Under the pieces are notes generated by a model. It was given only the letters and a program-made list of their open reading frames with translations, was not told where the DNA came from and did no database searches. A stretch of 6,979 nucleotides of DNA, taken from positions 1-6,979 of the forward strand of contig DHAH01000112.1 of assembly GCA_002397345.1 (NCBI GenBank). Reading direction: 5' to 3'. Every line of letters begins with the position of its first letter. Within the stretch, counting starts at the first letter, position 1. The position numbers and the translations under genes were made by a program. Shown here piece by piece: positions 1-5,900 of this stretch. The DNA is from Clostridiales bacterium UBA4959 (GTDB taxonomy: Bacteria > Bacillota > Clostridia > Oscillospirales > CAG-272).

Positions 1-1
1 G

Positions 2-121
2 CTTGTCGACCTGCGTTATATTCCCGCCGCGCTGCTGGACAAATATATCGGCTTCCACGGTCAGGACGTGCTGTTTTTATACAGCACGACAGTGCTGAAC
101 AGTGCGATGATATTGAAATAA
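2..121 (+). CDS. C-terminal tail of an unrecognised protein (5' end outside window)
   Basis: One plus-strand frame is open from the window edge to a TAA at 119-121, giving 39 residues that begin LVDLRYIPAALLDKY and end NSAMILK. Amino-acid composition is ordinary, with mixed hydrophobic and charged residues, and G/C-ending codons are frequent, as in the other genes here. Past the stop the DNA turns abruptly A+T-rich, as expected at a gene end. It converges on the minus-strand gene that ends at 181. I do not recognise the family, and no motif, signal peptide or clear membrane helix is visible in this fragment. A chance open frame this short cannot be ruled out. Confidence 0.5.
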   Translation, partial: LVDLRYIPAALLDKYIGFHGQDVLFLYSTTVLNSAMILK

Positions 122-180
122 TTATTGAATATTATTGTATTTAATCAATACGGACATTAACATTGATATTCAAAACATTC
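122..180. other. A+T-rich convergent intergenic gap, no clear terminator
   Basis: This 59-base gap lies between two convergent gene ends. It is almost entirely A/T. An imperfect inverted repeat (ATTGAATA with TAATCAAT, about 124-149) could form a weak hairpin, but it has no G+C stem and no clean T-run, so I do not call it a terminator. A 14-base near-repeat of the TTAATATTGATATT type begins here at 157-170 and recurs at 192-205 inside the neighbouring gene end. Confidence 0.5.
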
Positions 181-1206
181 TCATGCATTCGTTAATATTG
201 ATATTGCTTCATTTATCGCGGCGAGCACAATTTCGTCATATTCGCGCAGCTTTTCAAGACACTGGATCGCGCATTCGCACATGCCCCACTCCAGCTCGTT
301 ATAACGGCGGCTTGACCAGTCGCGGCAGTCGTGCAGCGCGATGAGCTGCCAGTTGCGCGTGTGCGAGCCGTCATAAGCGGTTTCAATTTTACGGAAGCAC
401 TCGTCAAGCCGCTTGTCGCGCAGCTCATCCGTTATACGGTGGCGGAATGTCTCCGCAAAATTGTGGCAGTTGAAATGGAACCACGCGCTGTCGCCCAGCC
501 GCTTGAAACGGCGTTTCAGCTCATCAAAATCGGCATCCGCGAGCTTTCTGTCCCAATATTTTAAATTGTATATGCAGCCGCCCCACATATCGGTGTCGCG
601 GTTATGCTCCATCGCTGACCGGATTTTTTCAAGTCCGTCGAGCAGCGTATATTTCGGCGTAATTTTTGCTGTTATAACGAGCAGCTCGGCTATCTCGTCA
701 GCCGTAACAGGCTTGTCCTCTGCCCTTTGCGCGTTTTTCGGCGGCGGCGCGATAAGATTGTCGTCCTCCGTGCCGATAATGATGCGGAACACGCCGTGTG
801 AGGTGTCTTTCATCCGCGCGATGCAGGGTTTTCCCGCGGCGACGGATTCACAGACGGCTTTTATGTAATCGCGGGTTAATATCTTATATTCATACCCCGC
901 GAATTTCATAATAAAATCTACCGTTTCCGGGGTATTGTCCAGCTCGAGCGATTTACCCTCGAAAGATACGCGTTCCGAGGAACGCCCGCACATCGTATCG
1001 AATAGGAAATAATAATCCTCCTGCAACTTCGCTGATGAACCATTACAGTTGCCGCAGCCATTGCAGTTTCCGCCGTCGCGGGAAGCGCAATCGTAGTCGT
1101 CGCTGCCCGTTAGCCCGCACAAATACATATGAGCTGACGCGAATACATTGGAAAAAGTCATGCTGTTGAAACCCGAAAACGGGATTTTAAAATCAATCAC
1201 TTGCAT
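181..1206 (-). CDS. Cys-rich protein with a possible C39/BtrH_N-like papain fold, function unknown
   Basis: This is a 341-residue protein and the last gene of the XRE-ImmA-GyrI-like unit, starting 28 bases after the GyrI-like gene ends. The ATG at 1206 is preceded by AAAGGGAG (1219-1226) at a rather long 12-base spacing. There is no signal peptide or membrane helix, so it is probably cytosolic. Residues about 10-160 resemble the layout of C39-peptidase-like and butirosin-H-type (BtrH_N) domains: an N-terminal small-residue helix (TFSNVFASAHMYL), a Gly/Ser turn (DTMCGRSS, 70-77), then GKPCIARMKD-SHGVFRIIIGTEDD (125-149), where H137 sits at the usual His position. No Cys occupies the expected nucleophile position in the first helix. 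An inserted Cys-rich stretch (C40, C48, C51, C54, a CxxCxxC core) may bind metal. The C-terminal half is helical and rich in Arg, Glu, Trp and Cys (for example WFHFNCHNF and EWGMCECAIQC). The fold assignment is tentative. That the gene is real is well supported by its length, composition and operon position. Confidence 0.8.
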   Translation of the reverse strand: MQVIDFKIPFSGFNSMTFSNVFASAHMYLCGLTGSDDYDCASRDGGNCNGCGNCNGSSAKLQEDYYFLFDTMCGRSSERVSFEGKSLELDNTPETVDFIMKFAGYEYKILTRDYIKAVCESVAAGKPCIARMKDTSHGVFRIIIGTEDDNLIAPPPKNAQRAEDKPVTADEIAELLVITAKITPKYTLLDGLEKIRSAMEHNRDTDMWGGCIYNLKYWDRKLADADFDELKRRFKRLGDSAWFHFNCHNFAETFRHRITDELRDKRLDECFRKIETAYDGSHTRNWQLIALHDCRDWSSRRYNELEWGMCECAIQCLEKLREYDEIVLAAINEAISILTNA

Positions 1207-1234
1207 ATAAAACGCTGACTCCCTTTATTAAATG

Positions 1235-1783
1235 TCACATCTTCAAAACCGGGACATACGCGTAACCCAGACCCTTTGCGTGGTTATAATATTCGATTTC
1301 CTGCGCGCCGTTTTCGTTAAATACATAATTATAAAGCGGCATCACGCGCTCCCTCATCACGCCGAACAGCTCCCACACGGCGCATTCGTTCTTGTCCAGC
1401 AGCGCCGCCGAGTCCGAGGTGCAAGCGGCGCGCATGAACAGCGACGCGGGCATTTGATAGACGTCGTACCGTTCGTCCTGATGCTCGGACAGCGTTTCCT
1501 GCGCGAACATCATGCCGCGCGGCGACGCTCCGTTCCTCCAATAATCGATGCTGATGCACACGTCCCATCCGTTGTTGGCTATTTTGTTTTTCTGCACCGG
1601 TGTCAGCGCGCGGTAAGCGTCGAGCAGTCCGCCGATGTACGGCTCGTTTACCAGATCGGCAGCGTATGCAAGCTTGCCGACCCACAGCGTCGCCGGACGG
1701 CTCACTACCTCGAAGGCTACGCCCTTATAATTTATTTTTTCAACCAGTTCTTCACCCACCAGTAATTCATAAATATACGACAT
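1235..1783 (-). CDS. GyrI-like effector-binding (SOUL/AraC_E_bind fold) protein, stand-alone
   Basis: This 182-residue protein appears to be a single GyrI-like small-molecule-binding domain with no DNA-binding part. The family pattern is visible in order: an opening strand with VVSRPATLWVGKLAY (26-40), a central strand WDVCISIDYW (73-82), YDVYQMPASLFMRAACTSD (106-124) matching the usual 'y.v..iPa..y.vf..' strand, then WELFGVMRERVMPLYNYVF (137-155), the acidic QEIEYYN (161-167) that corresponds to the conserved 'p.iE.Y' segment with the ligand-pocket Glu, and a closing strand YAYVPVLKM. In this family the domain binds hydrophobic or cationic ligands, and it is usually fused to AraC or MerR helix-turn-helix domains or acts as a free antitoxin-like or hydrolase-like protein. 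The start is fixed by GGGGGA (1793-1798) about 9 bases before ATG. It lies 19 bases after the ImmA stop and 28 before the Cys-rich gene, so it is probably co-transcribed. The ligand is not predictable from sequence. Confidence 0.8.
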   Translation of the reverse strand: MSYIYELLVGEELVEKINYKGVAFEVVSRPATLWVGKLAYAADLVNEPYIGGLLDAYRALTPVQKNKIANNGWDVCISIDYWRNGASPRGMMFAQETLSEHQDERYDVYQMPASLFMRAACTSDSAALLDKNECAVWELFGVMRERVMPLYNYVFNENGAQEIEYYNHAKGLGYAYVPVLKM

Positions 1784-1792
1784 GTGAGTCTT

Positions 1793-1798
1793 TCCCCC
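1793..1798 (-). promoter_or_regulatory. Ribosome binding site of the GyrI-like gene
   Basis: The minus strand reads GGGGGAAAG between the ImmA stop (1803-1805) and the ATG at 1783, with about 9 bases of spacing. It is a good site packed into the 19-base gap, which supports ImmA and the GyrI-like gene being read from one transcript. Confidence 0.65.
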
Positions 1799-1802
1799 GA
1801 TT

Positions 1803-2306
1803 TTATCTTAATATATTATTTTTCCGTACCACGGGGTTAAGCTCGTGTCCCTGTGTTATCAGATGATCGGCTATTATCGAGATCATGTTGACGTCGATTT
1901 TAAGCTGCGCCGCTATATACTGCGAAGTAAAACCCTGTTTCGCAAGCGACAGCACCTCGCTCTCGTCGATGAGCAGATGCGCGGCAAACAGGTTCGCCTC
2001 ATATTCCTGACGGCTGTCGATGCCGAACAGCAGCGTGTCCTGCACCGCGTTTTTTGACGCGACTTCGCGGTGCAGCGCGTCGTGACCCAGCTCGTGCGCG
2101 CACACCAGCCTGCGCATCGGCTTTTCAAGGTTGGAATTTATAAAAATGAAGCGGCTGCGTTTTATAACGCTGTACATACCCTTTAAATTTACGAAGTCGT
2201 CGCGGAACAGCACGCATACGCCTATGCGTCGGGCAATCATGAGGGGGTCGCGCGTACCGCAGCGTTTCACAAGCGCACCCGCAGCCTGTGCGATATAGTC
2301 TGTCAT
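1803..2306 (-). CDS. ImmA/IrrE-family zinc metallopeptidase
   Basis: A 167-residue protein of typical length for single-domain ImmA peptidases. The zinc site is intact: HELGH at 71-75 gives both His ligands and the catalytic Glu, and RQEYEANLFAAHLL (99-112) supplies the downstream Glu ligand of the E-x-EANxFA motif. The N-terminus (about 20 residues, with CGTRDPLMIARRIGV) and LKGMYSVIKRSRFIFIN are standard for the family, so the ATG at 2306 is convincing although no good Shine-Dalgarno lies close to it. The nearest is GGAGG about 36 bases upstream. Known members cleave or inactivate XRE-type repressors on a signal (ImmA of ICEBs1 on ImmR, IrrE on DdrO). Here the likely substrate is the XRE protein encoded just upstream, ending 44 bases before this start. 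Cytosolic: there is no signal peptide or membrane segment. The remaining 55 residues form the usual helical tail (TSQYIAAQLKIDVNMISIIADHL), resembling the C-terminal helix-turn-helix-like part of the family. Confidence 0.92.
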   Translation of the reverse strand: MTDYIAQAAGALVKRCGTRDPLMIARRIGVCVLFRDDFVNLKGMYSVIKRSRFIFINSNLEKPMRRLVCAHELGHDALHREVASKNAVQDTLLFGIDSRQEYEANLFAAHLLIDESEVLSLAKQGFTSQYIAAQLKIDVNMISIIADHLITQGHELNPVVRKNNILR

Positions 2307-2319
2307 GCCAATTAGGTAT

Positions 2320-2334
2320 ATCTGTTTTGCAGAT
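2320..2334 (-). promoter_or_regulatory. Small hairpin and displaced Shine-Dalgarno in the ImmA leader
   Basis: Between the XRE stop (2351-2353) and the ImmA ATG (2306), the minus strand carries GGAGG at 2347-2343. ATCTG-CAAAA-CAGAT follows at 2334-2320, a five-base-pair stem with a five-base loop. The GGAGG is about 36 bases from the ImmA start. Even with the hairpin folded out the gap is about 21 bases, longer than usual. The hairpin may tune ImmA translation relative to the repressor, but the stem is short and the effect is inferred. Confidence 0.3.
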
Positions 2335-2350
2335 TTACCATGCCTCCGGG

Positions 2351-2746
2351 CTATTTTTTATTTCCGTACTTTTTTGCGCCGTCTTTTGCGATCCAATACG
2401 CCGTGGTCAGCGCGCGCATAGCCGCGTCGCGGTCCTCGTCGGTCAGCTCGCCCCCCGCGAACAGCGCGGAAACGCCCTCGACCAGCGAACGCAGCTCGCG
2501 TCCCGCCGTCCGCCCGCCCCGCTCGTGCGCGTCGAGCACAAGCCCGCCTTCCTCGCCGAGCAGGCGCTCGCTTGTGGTGCCCAGCAGGTCGGCGAGCTTC
2601 ACCGCAATAGAAAGGTTGTTCGGATAACGTTTGCCCGATTCGTAATATTGCAGCGTGCGGGTGGTGATGCCCGCAGCCTCCGCCAGTTCCGCCTGTGTAT
2701 ACCCCTTCTGCTCGCGCAGATTCCGCAGTTTGTCCGCAAAAGTCAT
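2351..2746 (-). CDS. XRE-family helix-turn-helix transcriptional repressor, ImmA partner
   Basis: A 131-residue protein whose N-terminal HTH_3 domain (about residues 5-63) is textbook: LRNLREQKGYTQAELAEAAG, then ITTRTLQYYESGKRYPN, then LSIAVKLADLLGTTSERLL. The recognition helix lies around residues 26-37. A charged linker (64-87) leads to a helical C-terminal segment with LFAGGELTDEDRDAAMRAL and a YWIAKDGAKKYG tail. This segment is familiar in clostridial XRE proteins paired with ImmA and probably mediates dimerisation. It is the first gene behind the promoter at 2795-2823, whose inverted and direct repeats are natural operator candidates, so autorepression is likely. Its ATG (2746) follows AGGAG (2760-2764) by 13 bases. 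An ATG abutting that AGGAG is out of frame and opens only an Arg/Gly/Ala-rich frame of non-coding type. In ICEBs1 ImmR and Deinococcus DdrO, the equivalent repressor is cut in its C-terminal part by the ImmA/IrrE enzyme. Confidence 0.92.
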   Translation of the reverse strand: MTFADKLRNLREQKGYTQAELAEAAGITTRTLQYYESGKRYPNNLSIAVKLADLLGTTSERLLGEEGGLVLDAHERGGRTAGRELRSLVEGVSALFAGGELTDEDRDAAMRALTTAYWIAKDGAKKYGNKK

Positions 2747-2759
2747 ATTGATTTATCAT

Positions 2760-2764
2760 CTCCT
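2760..2764 (-). promoter_or_regulatory. Ribosome binding site of the XRE gene, unusually wide spacing
   Basis: AGGAG on the minus strand is the only purine-rich site upstream of the XRE start. It sits 13 bases from ATG 2746, while a different-frame ATG (2759-2757) directly abuts it. The HTH homology fixes the true start at 2746. The long spacing suggests modest translation, which fits a repressor. Confidence 0.5.
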
Positions 2765-2803
2765 GTGTATATACGAACCGATATTCGTGGATTCAGTATA
2801 CAC
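2765..2803. promoter_or_regulatory. Candidate operator: inverted repeats over the start site
   Basis: Two overlapping inverted repeats lie here. GTGTATA (2765-2771) pairs with TATACAC (2797-2803), the latter overlapping the -10 box. ACGAA (2773-2777) pairs with TTCGT (2784-2788), right at the predicted transcription start. A palindrome, GTATATAC, occupies 2767-2774. The placement is typical for repression by a dimeric HTH protein, and the XRE product is the obvious candidate. The repeats are short, so the assignment is inferred from position. Confidence 0.4.
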
Positions 2804-2823
2804 GTTCGCCGGCGCGCTGTCAA
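2795..2823 (-). promoter_or_regulatory. Consensus sigma-70/SigA promoter of the XRE-ImmA unit
   Basis: On the minus strand, TTGACA (2823-2818), a 17-base spacer and TATACT (2800-2795) give a perfect -35 and a one-off -10 at optimal spacing. The predicted start is near 2788, about 40 bases before the XRE ATG. GCGCGCC occurs twice, 15 bases apart (2826-2832 and 2811-2817), flanking the -35 box. Such a strong promoter in front of a repressor gene suggests it is normally held down by a bound regulator. Confidence 0.8.
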
Positions 2824-2832
2824 TAGGCGCGC

Positions 2833-2881
2833 GGTTATTTAATATATTATTAACAATATTTAATCTTTATTTAATCGCTGT
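2833..2881. promoter_or_regulatory. A+T-rich block upstream of the -35 box (UP-element-like); no terminator for the permease
   Basis: These 49 bases are nearly all A/T. ATTTAAT occurs at 2837, 2858 and 2869, so the copies are 21 and 11 bases apart, close to whole helical turns. TTAATA-ATA-TATTAA-type dyad symmetry lies at 2839-2853. Positioned just upstream of the -35, the block could act as an UP element or bent DNA. I looked here for the terminator of the ABC operon and saw no G+C hairpin followed by a T-run, so some read-through into the XRE unit is possible. Confidence 0.35.
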
Positions 2882-2901
2882 TAAAAGATGGAGTTGCCCT
2901 G

Positions 2902-5900
2902 TTATTCCACGCTTTTCAACGCTTCCACCATATTGATGCGGTCAAGTGTCCGGTTGGTTATCCAATTGACGATTACAGCAAAACAAAACGTAATCGCTGC
3001 AGAAAACAGATAGCTGACCGGTTTTATATATACCGCGAAATGGATAGACGGCATATTGAGCGCGGCGATGATAAATTTGCTTAAGATATAACCCGCCGGA
3101 AAGCCGAGCAGGATACCCATTGCGGTCAGGAGCAGCGTCTCTTTGTTGACATATTGATATACTTCCTTATCGTAGAAGCCCAGCACCTTGATGGTGGCAA
3201 GTTCTCTGACACGCTCCGAAATATTTGTGTTCGACAAGGTAAACAGCACCGCAAACGCAAGCGCTCCCGCCATAACAATGAGCAGCAGGACGACTGAATT
3301 GAGCAGATCAAGCTTGAAATCCTCCCGCAGCGCGGCTGTGCTGACGGCGGAAAGCACGGAATCGTTATCGAGCAGCGTTTCCGCATATGCCGCCTGATCG
3401 GCGCAGGCATCGGACAGATGCGCGAGCACGCCGTCCGGTTTATACGCGCCGAACAGCGATTCATACAGCTTTTGCGTCATATATACGTTATTACCCAGAT
3501 AATTCCGCACAATGCCGGATATGGCTGCCTCACCCTGATCAAGTTCCAGATTCTGGAGCAAAACGGCGCCGCCGGTTTTGAGGTCAAGGATGCGGGTCGC
3601 GTTTTGGGTAATTAAAACACCCCCGTCATCCAGATGAACCGGCTTGCCGTCCGGATCCTCCAAACAGATATAATCCTCCATGGCGCTTCCGTCGGGAATT
3701 ACCATAAGCTGCACCGGACTTGAATCTCCGTCGGCATTCAGCAGCTTTATGTTCTCGATCCGCAGGATCAGATAATCGTCGATGCCGCTGTCGTTCGTAA
3801 AGTAACGGAGCATATTGTCATTATCCTTTTCTTTATAAACAACCATCAGATCGTATTTATAAATATCGTCGTATTGGCTCGGCGACAATTTCATAACCGA
3901 ATCCTTTATGGCAAAACCGCAGACGATCAGGGCTGTGCAGCCCATAATGCCGCCAATCGTCATAAATAAACGCTTTTTATAGCGGAACAGATTGCGGGCG
4001 GTAACTTTATTTAAAAATTTCAAACGGTTCCAGACAAGCGGAATGCGCTCCAGCCATACGCGTGATCCCGAACTGGGCGCTTTGGGTCGCAGGAGCGCCG
4101 CCGGCATCTGTGTTAATTCGCCGCGGCAGGCAAGCACAGTTGCTCCTATGATCGCAGCCATAAACAACGCTACGCCGCCCAAGCCATACAGGACATCAAA
4201 CCGCAGATAATACTGCGGAAAACTGTAAAGCGACTGTAAAATAACCGCTATAAATCGGGGCATGAAAACAAAGCCGAACACATCGCCCAACACGCCGCCA
4301 AGTATGCAGGCTGTAAAGGCGAATATAATATACTTCCGATAAATATCGGCGTTCCTGAAACCCAGTGCCTTATAGGTGCCGATCAAGCCGCGTTCTTCCT
4401 CCACCATCCGGGTCATCGCGGTCAGGCTCATGAGCACGGCGACCAGCAGAAAGATAACGGGGAAAAGTCTGCCTACGGCTTCGATAGAGGATAAATCGCT
4501 GCTAAGGCTGAAATAGCTGTCCAGCGAGGTACGGTCCTGCACATACCACTTTGTCATGTCAATGTCGTCCAGCTCGGCATACGCGTCGGCAAGCTTTTGC
4601 CGGGCTTCTTCCTTTTTTTCGGCGTATTCCCGCTCTTTTTCGATCAGCTCCGATTCGCCGTCCGACAGCTCTTGTTTCCCGTCGGCGATCTCGTCCCATG
4701 CGTCGGAAAGTTTTGTTTTGGCGTCCGCTTCTTCCTGTTTCAGTTTCGCTTCGCCGTCGGCTGCCTCAATTTTTCCCTTTTCCAACTCTGCCCAACCTTT
4801 TGACAGCCCGGCTTTGCCATCTTCCCATTTTGCCCGACCCTCGGTCAATTTCGCCTTGCCGTCTTTCCACCGGCTCCACTTTTCGTCGAGTTCCGCTCTG
4901 CCCTTTTTCCACTCGACCCAGCCTTCTGCTAAATCAGCCTTCCCCGTTTCCAATTTGGCGCGTTCCTCGTCCAGTTTGACTTTTCCGGCTGCCGATTCCG
5001 CTTCTTTGGATTTGATGATATTCCGCGATTCTTCTATCTGCTTCTCTCCGGCGTCCAGTTCCGCCTGCGTTTCAGACAGTTTTTGCAAAGCTGCCGATTT
5101 TTGCTGTGCAAAGCTGCTTTTCTGGGCGTCCAGCGCCTGTTGCCCGCCGATCGCTTTACCCATCCCCAGCGCGGCTTGAACGGCGGCGTCTTTGGGCAAA
5201 GCATCCGGTTGCCCCGCCTGCGCATTCATCTGTTCAATAACAGCGGCAAGGGCTGCGCTTTCGGAAGCGGTACCCGCCGCGACAGCGCTGTCATCAGCGC
5301 CGGTCGCCGCCAAAGCGGCTGAGGCGTTTACCAGCGCGTTCCATTCGTTTGCCGGCCAAGCATCGCCAAATGCGCTCCTGAGCTGCGCAATGCCCGGTTC
5401 CAACTGCGCGCGTGCCGCGTCCAATTGGCTTTGCGCCGCATCGAGCTGCCGTTCGGCGGCGGCAAGCTGCACTGTGGCTTTTTCCTGTTCATCCGCAAGC
5501 CGCTGTTTGCCCTCCGCCAGCTTTTGTGCGTTTGCGTTAAGCTCGGCTTCGCCTAAAGCAAGCTGCTTCTCGCCGTCGGCAAGCTGCTTCTCGGCTTCCG
5601 TGAGCTGTTTTTCACCGTCGGCAAGCTTCTGTTCGCTCTCTTGCAGCGCTTTTTTGCCATCAGCCAGTTCACGCTCGCCCGATAAAAGCTGCTGTTCACC
5701 GTCTGCCAGCTCCCGCTCGTTTTTCAGCAGTTCGGCTTCGGATTCCGCAAGCTGCTTTTCACCCTCCGACAGCTTTTCCTCGGCTTGCGTCAGCTCCCTT
5801 TTTGCGTTTTCCAATTTTTCACGCGCTTCCGCGATTTTTTTGTCCGCGTCCTTCTGCTCATCGGTAAGCGTGACTTCGCCGTCAGCCAGCTCCTGTCTTG

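Noticed and set aside
122..180. Bidirectional terminator between the convergent genes
   Set aside because: The only dyad is an imperfect A/T stem without a G+C core or a clean T-run, so it is not supportable as an intrinsic terminator.
1232..1765. Plus-strand 177-residue frame opposite the GyrI-like gene
   Set aside because: The minus-strand frame has a good ribosome site, operon spacing and GyrI-like motifs. The plus-strand frame is His/Arg-rich with none of these.
2358..2759. Minus-strand 133-residue frame whose ATG directly abuts the AGGAG upstream of the XRE gene
   Set aside because: It overlaps the XRE gene in another frame and is extremely Arg/Gly/Ala-rich, as expected of a shifted G+C-rich frame. 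The helix-turn-helix match fixes the other frame as coding.
181..2823. Toxin-antitoxin or integrative-element reading of the XRE-ImmA unit
   Set aside because: XRE-ImmA pairs often sit in mobile elements, but no integrase, excisionase, toxin-like small protein or attachment repeats are visible in the window.
2288..2842. Plus-strand 184-residue frame opposite the XRE gene and its promoter
   Set aside because: It runs through the predicted promoter and the XRE gene and has no ribosome site or recognisable domain.
4556..5179. Plus-strand 207-residue Ser/Phe-rich open frame
   Set aside because: Antisense shadow of the second coiled-coil arm, with the same biased composition as the frame above.
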